Shown: positions 33,868 through 48,800 of the stretch, piece by piece
How the letters are laid out: each line of letters starts with the position of its first letter
How positions within the stretch are numbered: position 1 is the first letter of the stretch
Assembly (NCBI GenBank): GCA_037576195.1
Contig: CM075104.1
Coordinates: 2,982,775-3,046,774 of the forward strand
Direction of reading: 5' to 3'
Length of the DNA: 64,000 nucleotides
Source of the DNA: Phytoseiulus persimilis
Lineage: Eukaryota; Arthropoda; Arachnida; Mesostigmata; Phytoseiidae
The notes under the pieces: model-generated
Seen by the model: the letters and a program-made list of their open reading frames with translations, nothing else
What the model was told of the DNA's origin: nothing
Databases searched by the model: none
Made by a program: the position numbers and the translations under genes

Positions 33868-36800
33868 CATCCACCTATCCAAAGAGATGTCCTCTCCATG
33901 CGACCAATAGGTGCGGTAGCGAGGAAAAAAGTTCGTGGCGCCTCGCACTGACTTTTGCGAACCGAGAGCCTACTGTGACAGACGGCGCTCGGAGAGAACT
34001 ATGGCGACAGCATAAGTAACGCCGCTAGTGCCCTCACGTCATCGACCCAGCGGAGGAAGGTTTTGTAACGAAGTAGGACGTCCCACCTCCTTTGTGGTTT
34101 TCTCCCGATCATTAAAGCACTGTTCCACTCTTATGCTCTTTTCCGATGGAGGCCCGTACAGGTTTGAGTCGATGGAGGAGCAGCGACAGGAGCGAGCTTC
34201 ATCCAATGATGCAAAAATGCGAATATCCATATGTGGTTCTACTGACTTGACGACCAACCCAATGTACCAGAACAGCTTCCGCGAAATAAACAAGGCATTT
34301 CGAAAAGAAGATCAATTAGTGAACACTCCACCTCAACTTTTAATGAATGTCTATTATCGTTAGAAATCTCAGGTCTGCCGCTTCGGCCGCTCAGAGCAGA
34401 ACTCAGAGAGGCAGCGTGTTTTCAATTTGCATAAGGATCCCTTGAGCTCTTCCACGTACATTGAAGATCCTCAGTCTGAGCCGATCCGTTTCATTGCGTG
34501 TCGCAAGAGCGCTCCAACGCCGGACTCGCATAGTCTCCGCTTCCGATCAGATAGTTTCCGATGAGGTTCTTTCACTTCGGTGAGCAGTCCGGTGCCCAAG
34601 GCGAGTGGGCCCAATGCCGAGGAATTTCGATGACATTATGATTTCTCAGAGTATATGATCATGCCGATGATCCAACGTCTCTCTGATAAAAGCTTCTACG
34701 AACGTTCCGAACTCACCAGGTTGCCGGAAGAAGGCTTGGCGGTCTAACGGACTTGGGACGACTCGGGTTCTGCAGCCAAACGGAACGAATTTCCTCAAAA
34801 CACGTTGAAAAGAACTGGGTGACTTTGCCGCAGAGACTATTTGTGGAAATGCCAATGTTGCGGCGAAGCAAATTTGAGGTTGTAGCCTCTCCGAAGCAGC
34901 GGCGCGATAGGGAACGAATTCGAGGAGGCTACCCGCATGGATTCTCTTCTCATGCTGCCTGAGCGAGGGTCAGACCCTGATCCTTCGGACCTGACATTCG
35001 AATCAGAGCGTTATTATTTTCAAGTTCTCATTGGATGCGCACGGATTGCTTGCTATCCGCTGAAACCAGAGCTCTGCTTTTAGAAATCGAAACCTGCGAG
35101 GTCGTTCCCGAGTAATTTTCCTGGACACCTGGTTCGGAATATATTGATACCAGTGCCATGAGACATATTGGACCTTTGAGGTGCATGATCGCAACATGCA
35201 ATCAGGATCATGAACTAGACTGGACAGACTAAACTCAACGATTTTCGCTATGACATGGATCGGCTGGAGGCCCGAAGTCGACTGAGTCTCTCCCTCAAAA
35301 ACGAGCCTCTTTGATAAAGCCCCTCTGTATTCCTCGAGTTCGCGGACTTCATCATGCGGTTCAATAATTGGATGCGTACGATGTCTGTATCTCACCATTC
35401 GAAGATGTAAGACGGCCATGTAGGGTTTGCAGGATAACATTCGGATTAATATGTGGTTTCAACCTTCAATGCAAGATGCCCTTATATGTATGATTTCCTG
35501 CGAGCCGTTGCGCGTTGGACGATTGATTGTAGACTCTACAGTGCGGACGTGCTCTCTGAACGCAGATGAACTGAAAAGGGGCTTCAAGAGACGGAACTAT
35601 GAATCCGATAGATAGGATATCACATGATTCCGGATAATGTTTCGAGCCCCATGAAAAGCTCTCGATCCCGTCGTTGACAACTGATGATCGCATTCGGACA
35701 AGCTCAGCTCCTAGTGCAAATCTCTGCAGCGTACACGAAGAATGATGCACAGTCTACACGGATTTATTCCTGGAATAGATCTTCAAGAAGCCCATTCCAT
35801 CGCTCCATCCTGCTCCTCAACTTCCGTCCTAGAAGCTTGTCGTTTGAACACGTTGAACAGTTTGAATCACCACGGAAGTGTTTCGCGAATTCATAGCCCA
35901 ACGATAACCTTCATCGACTACGATCTCCGAGGTAAGTCCTCGGCTGCAGCCTGGAAAAATTGCCTGTTGAGTGTCCATGGAACGACAGATCGCACCCGAA
36001 GTTGGTTCGGATCCAGCCAACGCTGGACCCATGTAGAGTTACTCGAGCATATCGAACGCCCTGGTGAAGCCGTCGGCTAAAAGTTCCATCACGCCACCTA
36101 TGGGCGTCTCCCACTCAGCGAGGAAAACCTCACGCGAAGCGAAGTCCTCCCGTCGATTCTTGCACAAACACCTCGCAGCTTCGAGCTGCAACCGCTAAGC
36201 TCAGCTCACAGAGGACAAAGCCCCTGAATAATGAATCATGTAAGCAGATTCTCGCTATCTCGAGGTGTTCTCGAAATGGAAGCGTGAGTAATTCGCCGAC
36301 AAAAATCCAAATATTCAAAACCCGCTAGGCATTCTTTACCCAGTCAACGCATCAAAATCGATCACTGTTCTCACAAAGTCTCGGATCTCTTTCCGTTTCG
36401 AACAGCAAAACTTCGCGGCGTCGTATGAAATTCCTCTCCACCGGTCATCACTGGGTTTCACTCCGCGTTTCGAGTTTCGTGACACAGGGAGCTACGACGT
36501 GGCGGAAGAAAAGGAGAATCTTGCAGCGGCCGCAGTCATATCACTGCAATAGCCTTCTGCATGCTTTGCCCACCCGACTTATCTGGTAAAACGTGGGCTG
36601 AAACGGAAATCGATGCTTGGTTTTGCAGAGATAAAGTGATGAAACACACTCCGCTCGGCGCAGCGGGCAATGATTTGTTGACCGACAGGGCGAACTTTGG
36701 CACGAGCTTCCAGAGAACATTTCCCCGAAACTACCAGCAGCCTCTGTCGAGAATATATTTTGCTGTAAGTTGGAGAATCTGATTACACTTAGAGGATGAC

Positions 36801-39800
36801 TGCGAGTCGAGGCTAAGGATGAACGCGATTCACGAGATAATTCATGATCATTTGGATTCCGCATTCCGGCACAAGCCCGAACGCCACCTTTTTTTTCGAC
36901 GTTAAAACGTTTTCATCGAATACCTTGAGGGGCTAGTCTGGATCTGCTTCCTCATGTGAAGGGCGAAATTTGTACGCTCCTGAAGCCGTACAACATTGGT
37001 TCTTGTGACGGCAGAGGACTCCAGTGTTTCCTGAAACCTCGCTTTACGTTGGAATCTTGTATTGGATTCCGGTGCCGATCTGAATAATTTTGGGCACGAA
37101 TGCAGTGTTAGAGACCGCCTTTAGTTCTGTCGACGAGATTACAAAAAGGTCAATTCAGAAGCAACGAATTCCAGAACTCAATGTTTGCCCGGTGAAGGCA
37201 CTGCTCAATTCGAACTATGTAGTAATCGCTTTGAAATTTGTGGAGGGAAGAACAATCCTTCAATGAGCAGGTTCAATGGTGATCCATATCGCCCAAGCCG
37301 TCGATTTCATCGAAATCGGATCCGTTGACTGAGGGCTTCATTTCACCTCGGGTTTTTTTTTCTTGCAAATCCGTCGTCCCGTACACTCTGGAGGCTATTA
37401 CGCGATCGTCGATGAGAGTTCGAGAGGGGTCTCCCGTGCCTCACTAAAACTGGGTAAGTGATTCTACGTGCAATACCTGGATACTCTGATAGGTTCGACT
37501 CTGGTGAAACAACACCTTCATATCATACGACCTTCATTCCAACAGGAACGGGAATCTCCGTACACTTACCGAAGGAAGCAGCGCAAATCACAAACTTCCT
37601 CGTTGATGTCAACACAATGGTCACGAGTTGGATGAGGGTCGTGGGCTCAGTGTGGAGTCGGAGGAAAATATACTTCATTACCCGTCGTTTCTCAGCGCTT
37701 CGACTTGACTTGACTATCGTCGCTTGACTTGAATTCTTCCGAGAGCCGCTGCTCAACAAACTCTCGGATATTGTCATCGGCTGTTTCGTGTTCAACAGCT
37801 CAGTCCTGATGAAAATGTTCCAGATTCTTCGGATGACTATATCAAGATTTTAAATGCAGATGAAATGTCGAGTTCCTAGCTGATCCAGGAATCAAACGAT
37901 GATGTTGAACTCTGTTCGGTACTGGGTCACTCCGCGAGACAAGATAGATAACTAAACACACCAGCAGCCCAAAAAAAAACATAAAAAAGCTACGTACAGT
38001 GAACTAGCGGCTCCACACGCTGCCTTCTGCAAACAAAAGCCGCTTTCCCCATGAACCTGACACCTATTCCACAGATCTAAAGTAGGTGACTGAAGGAGAC
38101 GACACAACGATTTCACGCGAAGGTCACGGCAGTGCGACAGCTCTGCGCAGACAAAATATTCCTCTTTGAAGATTCGGAGTGGAATCCCTTCGGAAACTTG
38201 AGATAGCTATGTTAGGACCGTGGCTGAGGACATGTGACGATGCCTCTAGAACAGGGGGGCGCCGAAGGGGTAAACTGTGTGTCGCGACACCCCAAGGTGC
38301 CGCGGCTGCCAGCAATGCCGGAAAAGATTGACGACCTCTGCTCTAGGACACTCCTATGTCTGCATTGTCGGGATCGAGTCTTCCTTCCTTTCTCGAGCCC
38401 TGTTATCGCTCATCGGATCCGTGAGTTCAGCTCCCAAGATGCTGCGTGAACACATCATGTTGATGAGTTTTTTCAGAACATCGATATTCTGGTGACATGT
38501 TCAAGCGTCATCCTTGGTAGATGACGTCTTCAAGTTAGATCAGCTCAGCTAGTCGGTCAGAAGTACTTCTCCTTTTGTCTTACGGGAGTCCTTGACGTCG
38601 TCCACCATCGAAGTGAATGGTAGGTGGTCGAACAGGGCTTCCTTCGACGGCTTGACCGAGTGAACAATATTCATAGTGCTGTGTTCCAATGAGAGATCAG
38701 AAGAAGCGTCAGATGTTCATTCATGCATGGTTTCACTCCTGATGTCATTGCTGCCGAATCCGCCATTCCCCAAATGCGAGAATGAAGCGCTGCGTTGACG
38801 TAATTTTCGAAAAAGTATTGTACGCTCCGAGATTGGATCTGAAAATTCATCCATCCGCGCAGATAATTATCATTATATCACTCTGAGTGCATAGTCGAGC
38901 GCATCCCAAGGAACGTCGATCGGCAGTGAAGCTGAGAAGTGCTGATTCGTAGAGATCCCCAGTTCTTAACAGTGATAAATCAATGAGCCACGAAGCCGGC
39001 GAAATTATTCGATCTAATTATTCCGGAAATGTCCACACAATCGATAGTTCTCAACTATGGTGAGATATGTTCCGAATTCCCAAGCAAGCTGAACACCGCA
39101 GTCCTATGACTCTCTCGTGAATAGAGGAGTCACATGTTCGGGTGGAGAGATCTCGGTGCTCCGTTTTCAGTTTTCCTTTCATCGGAGCGGCGCTGCGTGA
39201 GTGATACCCCAATGATGGAGATCGCCCCACAAGCGCCCCCGGAAGTTCCGGCGATGACTACAGGGGGTGACACGCTAGTGTTCGTCTGTTGCGTTCACTG
39301 TGAGGAACTTCCGTGTCGATTATTCCGAGCTCACAATATTTCTGGAGTTGCAAATTGACTGCACCAACGTAGAGGGAGCGGTTGGGGCAGGTGTCGTGGA
39401 TGAATAAAAAACTGGACCGGAACGTTTCTGTTTCTGTTTCACTCATTGAAACGAAGAGAAAGGTCTCGCTTGCCGCTTCTGCGTAGCGATGGCACCGTTA
39501 ACGTTAGGAATGGTCAGGTCGTCCCAGCATTATGGTTGCGCCGACCTTCGCTGAAAAAACATGGTCCAATTCAGAGGTGTCCCTTCGTTGCGGAGCATGA
39601 CTCGGAGAGAACGCATTCATTCCCCACAGCCAAATGATTCCCCTCAACGTGGGGCCAAAGGCTCTTGTTCGGTCGGGAGCGGTCCCGTTCGAGAAAGTTC
39701 CTCTCGTCGTGATCGCTCGGTAGAGACATAGATTTCGATCTCGGAATCAGTCGTAAAGCTCGATAATTTGGCCAGTTCTCGAGCAAGCCTGTACTGCGTC

Positions 39801-42800
39801 AAATATCAGCGAGTTTCTCGAGCCGATTCTGATTCGCGGACAAGTTCAGGTGTTCGGTCGCGCGAACGGAGGAACAGACAGACGGACGATAATCGCTTTT
39901 TTTACATCAATGTAGGACGTGTTCGTCAACGAGTGTAATTGAAGAGCCCAAGTTCAAAACTTCACCTCTCCACGTCATTTGCTTCCGAGAAAATAAAGAA
40001 AAATCGTGGTCTTTCATTCGCTCGATACTAACTCAAGGTATCACAGCCGCGGAGCGCTCTCGATTCCTGTGGATGGCGACCGAGATTCCCGCGCAAAAAC
40101 GGTCGAACCCAATATCGGCCAGATGGAGAGGTAACGTTCCGAATCTGGAAGTCTCGAGTTCTCACTCGTACCCGGAAGTTCAGAATGATGAGGTTATTTG
40201 GAGAGAGAACTGGGATTTGGCGGAATTGAAAGAATGAGGCGAAGAACGTGATTCTTGTTTCGGCAGTGCAAGAATTCCTCCGCCTGATGCTCACTCCACG
40301 TATACAGATGACAATAGGATTCGCTGCTGGGAATCCTTGCTGTGATGTCGCTCAATCCCGAAAATACTCAAATCTTCATATCCGGCGAGCATATATTGCA
40401 TTCCCGATAGAATCATATCGTTTTGCGCGGGATTCGACTTAAAACTTTTTCGCCTCACTTTCGTGTAAACTCAGCTTCAGATTCAGTCTTGGCTCATCCG
40501 CTTGTTCTTCGCTTGGCTTTATCTTCTGTCGTTCTTCTTCGCGTGTGTTGCATGTGTCGGTACGCGGAGACCCAGAGCCCAAGTTTCAATTTGATGTGAA
40601 GTCGAACCTATACCGTTCGTATGGGCACCCGCTCGAAGATCCAAGCTGCTAATGCAGTCACGCGAACATCTGCCAGATGCCGGGGATGTTGGTGGCAGTT
40701 GCTCATTTACGCAACTCAGGAAAAAAATTAATCCCTCGCTCATACATATCGTCGTGGTGCCTCTGAATGTCTGCTTGCGACTCTGTCCCAATGGTGGCCA
40801 CTGTGATTACGACCACGTAAGGGATCGAGCCACACCGCTCGAGAAAGTCGATGTTCTTTGGCCAGGTCTGCTAAAACGAACCCGTTTCTTCCACGTCCCT
40901 AGACTGGCTGTGAATCGCTGGCTGAGCACATCGCGACGTCAGTGGATGCTACGGATGACGTCTCTCCTTCTGAACTCCACCAGATCTGGATCATCAGGCG
41001 CCACAGATTGCAATGTTCCTCCCAAACTCATTTCCAAAACGATTGTACTTGACAAGAGTGCAAACGAATACTGTCGGACAAGCTCCAACAGAGTGAGTCT
41101 GAATCCGCTCTCAGCGATTCAAATTGGGCTAAAATATCAACGCATGATAGATTATCACTCGTTTCGCTAGCTGAATATCACACGAGTGGTCGAATATTTG
41201 AAACGCGCGATTATCTCCCTCCACTACGCATCCACGTTTCACTGATCGGGCACTTTCCCCGCTTCAGAATCCGAGGAGACATATTTGTCGGGAAACCACT
41301 TTGCACTCGTTGATTTAATTGAAATTTGGAGATGTGGTGCTTTGAGACTGGTACCGAGATGAAGATTCGCCGTTGTGGGTCTCAACCCGATTACGTTCCC
41401 TGAATATAGAATATAGGAAGGAGACGATTTCAGGATTTCTGTGTGAACCATTGAGTGCAGGATATCGAGGCCCACGATCCTAGCGAGAATTTCGGAGGCC
41501 ATTTTGTAAATGAGTTATCTGGCACTGGGCTGCTCGAATGAAGGTTAGTAGAATGCGTTCAGGCCTTTGTTCGCCGCTGACCGGGAACCTCGGCGCCTCT
41601 CGAGCAGAGGAGGGTCGTTGGGAGTGGACCGGGTAAATAAGCACTGATTGTGATAACAACTCCTGGAATATCTATTCTGCGCATCAGGAAGAACGAGACG
41701 GTCCTCGGCGGGGAATTAACTCTCGTGACCCTCGGATACGAGTCTGCAGTCAGCGTTCCCGCCGGAACTCTATCCCGCCAACTTTCAGCTAGAACGCCCG
41801 AAAGTTCTGATCACTAGTCCATCCGAGCGAATATATTTGGAATTTGCGACATCAAGACGAGAGAAGGAGGATCAATGCGAGAGTATCGTCCGGGCATGTG
41901 ACTACTGAAGGTGCGGGAGCCTGGCAAGTGCTCGGAATGCCACCCATCGTTCTCGTTAGGGGACCGGCCCCGAGAAGCGGTGATTTTTCCAAGTGGAGCA
42001 ATACCGGAGCAACTGCGGCACTATCTTTACGCGCGAAAGGGTACTCTCAACAGAGGACAGCACTTAGCGTGAGCTTCTATGGTGGATCGATGCGGCGCAG
42101 GACGTTCGCGTGTCATCTTTGAGAACAATTGATGTCAATTATCCTAGAACGAAACGTCGAAGGGTCAGTCCGAACGTCGAAGTATCTCCGAGGACCGTCT
42201 TAACGATCTAGGAAAGCTACAATCTGCGGCTGCTGCTGTGGCCTGTACTCCAAGCTGAGAGCGTGCCACTGTCATCAAAAGTGGTTGAGACCGAATTTCT
42301 GCTACAAGTATCCGGCCTGCAGAACAATTACTCTCAGGCTTTCGCCAACATTAACTCTGACCTTCCGCAAACAATATGTCGATGATACAGATGTACTCTC
42401 GAACGGACCCTACAACAGGGATGTGAATCCCGTCGCTTGGAGCGGATTGAGAATGAATCTAGTTGGAACCCTGCCTCTCAACGTGGTGGTGCCGAGCTTT
42501 GATGCAATCATTCGAGGGAATTCTCCCTCGGCCACCTCGATTCAGAATTCAAGTTTCCATCTCGGGATCTACAAGTTTCCAGAATTTCAGCATTGCTTCT
42601 GTAGTCTCGGATGAGACGGCTCGGCCTACGATTCTCCCTGGACGGAATGGAGGAAATGAAAAATGAACTCTCCGGAAAACCTTCTGCTTGCGATTCGCGA
42701 GGGGTGACACGCGAACAGGAGTGATAGTACCGTAATAGTGATTTGTCCCGCTCCGTATATCAGTGTGGGGATCCGGCGCGAATCTATCGTTTCGGTGCAG

Positions 42801-45800
42801 CAGAAGGGCTCCTCAAAATTTATTCGACATCCAAGAGAAAGCATAAAAGCTTCGTTCGTTGTTTGTCTTAACTCGAAGCATATGATGCAGCCCGGAAGCG
42901 CTCGCAATAACCCGGGAACCTAGTCGCTGTGGGCAAGAGTCAACTTTCCACGATCTCGTGCCTGAGTTCTGTAACGATACCGAGGAAAAACAACTCATTG
43001 CTGCGCTGTTTATTCTCCAGGATAATCCCTGGATCGAGTGTTTCTCATTTAAAAACTCATGGCAATCACAACTAGCAGCCAAAAAAACTGCTGAGCACGC
43101 GAATGCCTGTGAGTTGCCCACAGATCCCCTCAGAACAGTGGGGAGAGAAGCCCTGTTCGCCCAGGACTCCAATAACCTTTTCGCGAGAGCAACTCGCGGA
43201 AACACTCTATGCGTTACGGCTCGAGTGTCAAGGAATCGTTAGTGGAATATACAGTGCCGCATCCAGGCAGAACAGGGAGGAGAAGGAAGTTTCTTACAAA
43301 AACCGGTCTCACGATATATCACCGCAAAGCGGATGAGGGTGGGACAATGAGTCGTACAAAAGTTCTGACCTCGCAGACTTCGTTTGTTCGGATGCGACGA
43401 CACAGCCGATCGCTCCTTCGCCCTATAATGCTAATGTCAATATGTCTCTCGGTGTCCTCACATGACTAACGTCGCTTGCGCGATATTGCGTTCCCACGTC
43501 CAAACTGACCGGAACCGATCGTGGATATGCAGCCGAAAACACCAACGCATCTCGTCAGCTCACTGGGAATGATTCGGAAGCGTGCTTTCCCTTCTGAACA
43601 GTTTTGCGAGACTGAGGCTCGTCCACAAACGGAGCTCCCAAATCTGAGACAGGGAACGGGATTTGAAGCTTTGGAGGCTATGCACCGGGCGTGAGATGAT
43701 GAATTTAAAGTGAGATATCCGAAGCAATCAAGAGTGGAAAGGAACGAATAGCCGTGCGTCGACCCAAGGTTCCCAAGGATTCTTCTGAGTTGTTCAGCTG
43801 ATGAGACCCGGCTAATCATGCCTTTCAAGTCCTTCGATTTTCTCTCCCGTATCATGTTCTCTAATTGATGATGCCCAGCGCCGCCTGAATCACCTCAGAT
43901 TTATGGTTCTGAGGCGTTTGGTTTGAAGGTGAAAGAAGTAGCGGAACGAAAAGCAGCAATGAGGTTGTAAGTCGGCATGTGTTTCCGTAACATTTCCGTG
44001 ACAGGGCGAAATTCCGTACTCCCTTATACGGAAATACATGTCTAGTTGTGAGCCTCAAGTAACAGCTCTGGAAATATTCGGCGCTCCGTTCCCCGAATCG
44101 CTCTACTGGAGTCACCGAAGAGCCGGTTCCTTGGGTTTGAAGATGTCTTCGTTTCACAGAATGATTCTTGGAATATTCGGGAAATTCATTAGGCTCGAGA
44201 GAGACGTTCGAGTGGGTCGCCCTCGGTGGTCAAATCGAGAGTCGACATGCTTCAGAGACTGATATCATATGCGTACAGCCACTTACTGCAGTTCTCAGAA
44301 GCTCCTCTGGAGCTCGAATGGATCCTACGCTTCAGCTCGGGGTTGTCATCGTAAGGCCACACAATGTGCGACCAACGTCGGGAGCAGTGAAGTCATCCGC
44401 CAAGTCTCAGCCTCCCTCGATGGCCTCAGCGCTCAGTTACTCGATTTGTGCTCTATAGAAATTAGGATGGCTTCCGCTGACGGATTCTTCCCGGGGCTCA
44501 CGGAGGGAGTTTGCTTGTTGTAATCGTACACTTTAACGCCAACTTCCCTAAGGAAGATCAAATTCTTTCGGTCCGCGGGTAGAGATATATGTTTCTGAAA
44601 AATCTATTGTGTTCAGGACAACGTCGATTAGTGCAGATGTGTGTATTTGGGGCAAGGTGATTCTCATAGATTGGGTGAGACAATGCGAGGAACTGGAGAC
44701 GTGGGGCCGGTCCATGGACATTTATTCACGCTCGCAAAGCTGCACGTCACGTAGCCACCGACCTACATGCTAACGACTGTCGCTCCATTACCCGGACCTC
44801 AGAGCTGCCGGCTTTCCTTGAATATCGAAACTGTTCGGTACCGTGGAACGTCCCCCTCTTCGATGAAGACGGAGGTTGCTGCGAACAAACCGCTTTCACT
44901 TTGATGCGGAAACTTCGACTTCTCTCGATTTCGAACGCGTGGCTTTGCTAAGTTCAGAAACTTTCGATCATGCCTGCTTGGCCGTCACGCCGGGGAAATT
45001 TGCAGGCGCCGTGATGGGAGAAAATTTCAAGTCAACGAGAAAAGCCGATGAGTCTCCCGAAGCTCAAAAGATCCGACAGAGAAGCGCTTCGCTGCTTCCT
45101 AATACTCGAATCGACGCCGAAAACAAAGTTCAAGAACGACTCCGACTTTCCAGCACTCCATACTTTTGTTCTTCATGACGATTCCGAGTGCGAATCTTAT
45201 TCTTCCTGCCCGACATCGCCGCTGACAGTGTGGGACTTGAGGCCAGTCATGTCTCATTTCTGAGATCGCAAGCTCTTCGGCTAGAAATTCCTCGAAAGGA
45301 AATACTCTTGCATCCAATCAGTATCGCAATCGCAGAGAATATTTGGTCTAGGGAAAGCTACAGATACTGGAATCCGCCGGAGTCGGATCTGCCCGATTCA
45401 GACCCTACGACCAGGCGACCCATTTCGCTGAGAACCCCTATCATAGGTACGAATTCGTAGTTTGCGTGACGAGGAACGAGGGCTGTTATGGAATCATTGG
45501 TCGAGTGATCAACGTGCCCGCGGATGATGACGCCATGGTTCGACACTTCTCATAGTCGCTGGACTTCGACCATTCTTCGGAGTCGATTCGAAAAACAGGA
45601 TGCTCAAAACCTCCAATACATGTGAATGAGCCTGATGGTGATGTAATGGACACTTGAAATGACCTCCCGTCTGGCTTCCTTTAGCGAAGCGCTCGCTGCG
45701 AGCAGACATCTGTTTTCGAATCTCGAAAATTAATTCCGGGCTCAAAAATTATAACCCGATCCAGCAACCTATTTCCTGGTCAGACATCGGTCAAACGCGC

Positions 45801-48800
45801 TCGTTGACCAGACGTCGAAGCATCTGACGTATTTCAGAAGACTCGGAATGCTCGAATTTCCGACTCGAGAATCGATTCTGGAGTCAGGAAAGAATTTCTG
45901 AGTCGGGAATTGAATTCCGAATTTTCGAGAGTCGAAAATCAATGTCTAGTAGCGAGAATCTCTTTTGGACTTCACTATTCACTGAATCGTCATCGGAGAC
46001 CCTCGAAACCATCGACAAGGATCAGCACTGCCTGAGCTGCAAGGGAGAAGACGACTCACATTCTGAAGTGCGGATAGACTGCCAGAACAGCTCTCCCATT
46101 CGGACGCTGCGTTGTCCAGCCTAATCATCGCCATCCGAATCCAGAGAAGAGAGATATCCGGCGATCGAGATGCTGAACACAGATCTGTCTCGTCGCAGGA
46201 CTGCGGCTTACCAGGCGAGCAGGCAATTCTGGGTGTGTCCAAGGAGGTAGGCCACGAAAAAAGTCACGGAAAATCCTACGCGTACCGTTTTTTACTTGAC
46301 GTTGGCCCGGCGAATGGTTTTCTACGTATGTCACGTTCTGCACGTGAGATGTTTTATACGTGTCACGTTCGTTACGTCATCTCTCCGTTTCCTTGCGACA
46401 TTCCTGCGGACCTGCCCGTGGTTCGACACCGGGTTGAACTGGCCTGTTCCTTCCTGATCGACGAGGTCCCGCCTTCTCGAGTCGGATATTCTGAGAACCG
46501 ACGATGAGACCCATACCGCTTCGTGAGATGATCCATCACGGTAGAGTCCTCTATGGAATTCGACCGACATCGACTGACTTCACCCTCAACTCCGAGTGGT
46601 TCCGAAAGCACGCGGCAGATCAAGACCTCCGTTCGTTCCATAGGGAAACGGCATAGAAGCTGAGAAATCTTCCGGCAAGCATATAGAAGGCCCGTCGAGC
46701 AGCACGCCGGCCTCGTTCCGCTTCCCGAAATTCTGGCTTCGTGGTATCAGATTGATTTCCGAGGATAGAACGGACGAGAACATGCGATCCTCTTGCACCA
46801 TGAGAAATCAGGAGTATGCAGCTAGTCCTCGGAGCGGTTGCTGTGTGCCATCGATTTGCGACAATGATGAGGAGGCGTAACTCGAGGATATTCCTCTAGA
46901 ATGTGAAGCCAGCATGGATTCTCACGCGGAGGGAGCTTTCCAATTCTCAGCTTGGGAAACCCGACTCATGGCTCGAGACTAAGGCTTCCACTTCTGGTTT
47001 GGTTCGGGCGAACGGGGAACGATTGGAATAGCTCGAACCTCCCTGCCGACGCTGTGCGCGTACGCCTCCGTGCTCTGCTTCGTTTCAACGCGAGACACTG
47101 ACCAGTCACAGCCGTTGCACGGGCTCTCGTTCCTTCCGTGCCAACCACGGAATTTCCGAAGGCCCGGGGGGTTGAGAGAGCTCTGGGGAAGGACTAGAGG
47201 CGTGAATTAGAGAATCTTTGAGACGTCCACGTCATCTTGATTTACGGACCGCTTAAGAGCTCTGGACGGAACTGACGATTTGAAGGACGGCGAGTGCGAT
47301 AGAACGGGCGGATTTCAGCACGGCCATCGGTTAACAGCGGATAATGACGCTTATGCAGGAACTTTGAAGTAGGCCTTGGAATATCTCTGTATCGGTTCCA
47401 CCCGCGTCATCCTGTTTCCTCCGATGAGCTGGCCCCATCCGGAACTGACTGTCAGGGAAAGCCCTGTCCGGTCTAAATCAGCGAACGGAGCTCACCTCGC
47501 ATTCCCGTATAATGTACATGGGGCTCCCACATCTGGAGAAGAGCATTCAGTTCGGGCGACCGTTTGGAAGCCATGTTCGGGAAGGCTGAGATTCGCGACG
47601 ATGTCATTTCTGCATCTTCAATAAGATCTTAGATAACGTTTTCGGGGATCAGAAAAACGGACCCTTGATAGAGAGCTCCTGGTTAACGACAGTTAGAACG
47701 AGTGGCAATGGTTGTTCGTCGGTTTAATTCGGCGCGCAGTTCACGCTCATCAGTCAGTTGCTATGCATCCCAATCGCTTTTGTGCTTCAATTTCGGTTTG
47801 GGCAGACCCCTCCAGCCGAGTTGCAGGAACTGGTGATGTTGGACTGGCAGTGGACGAATTGCCCTGGTATTCTGACGCAGACAATACCCACTTTCTGCCG
47901 GGCCCGAACGAAAACTCCAGAAGACTCAAGTTCGAACGAGGCATGCTCTACGGCCTGTTGGCGCTCGAGGGCTGAGCTGCACGAGCCGGTCGAGTAGATT
48001 GGTGGCAAGCAACATCAAGAAGCTTGTGCGCGGAACGCACACGAGAGTCGTCCGTTTTCACTGAGGTCTGCAGATCACGTGAGCGCCGAGCTCATAGGGA
48101 CTGCTCCCTCAAGTCATGCCAGGGGGCTGGGAGTGACTGCGCAAACGAACTCGGTCAACGAAAGCAATTTCCGTTTTGTTTCGTAGGCTTTCCCCTGGCT
48201 GGCTGGCTGAATGTTTGACATTGCGTTCACTCGCCGCATGATGGATGAAGCAACCTTGGAACGAGCTCGCGTTTACATACAACCACTCGAGCCTTTCTCC
48301 CTTTCTCGCGCTACTCCCTCTACCTCCAAGTGAATTCCGAGAAAGCGCTGCCAGTTACTCTCGGCGGCACGGTGTGTGTGAGTGAAGGAGCGGAGGTGAA
48401 TTTGAACCGGTTCGTGTTCGACGGACCTCGAATGAGATGTTCCGCCCAGAAAGCGCGCCACCCTCCAGGCTCCATCATTCGCTCTATCGAGTGAGCAGTC
48501 TAGAACAGCGGTTCCCAGGCTTTTCCGAGCCCGGTCCCCACTTGGAAAAGAATCAGACACCCGGGCCCTACCAGGCGTCGAATAAGAATGTCGCTCAGAA
48601 CAATTGAGCTCATCTCCTTTTCTCAAGATGTTTCAACGGAAACACGGGACTCGAAACGAGCAGGAATCAGCTTCTTCTCAAAGACGATTCTTGACTGGTG
48701 TGACAATGCGTTGGGTAAGCTTGTCGCCGACTGGCATCGATCGGGAATCGAAGTCGATCTGGTCAGTCTGAGTCGTAGGGAGTTGGAGAGTTGTAATCGG

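Noticed and set aside
36481..36782. Frame with a C-x11-C spacing (ESCSGRSHITAIAFC) resembling an insulin B segment
   Set aside because: It has no signal peptide, no GG turn, no cleavage site and no A-like exon downstream.
39134..39358. Cysteine-rich frame ending VFVCCVHCEELPC
   Set aside because: The spacing does not match the insulin-like framework and there is no partner exon.
47758..47997. Small secreted peptide starting MLCIPIAFVLQFRFGQ
   Set aside because: It is a short frame with irregular cysteines, overlapped by frames on both strands, with no family match.
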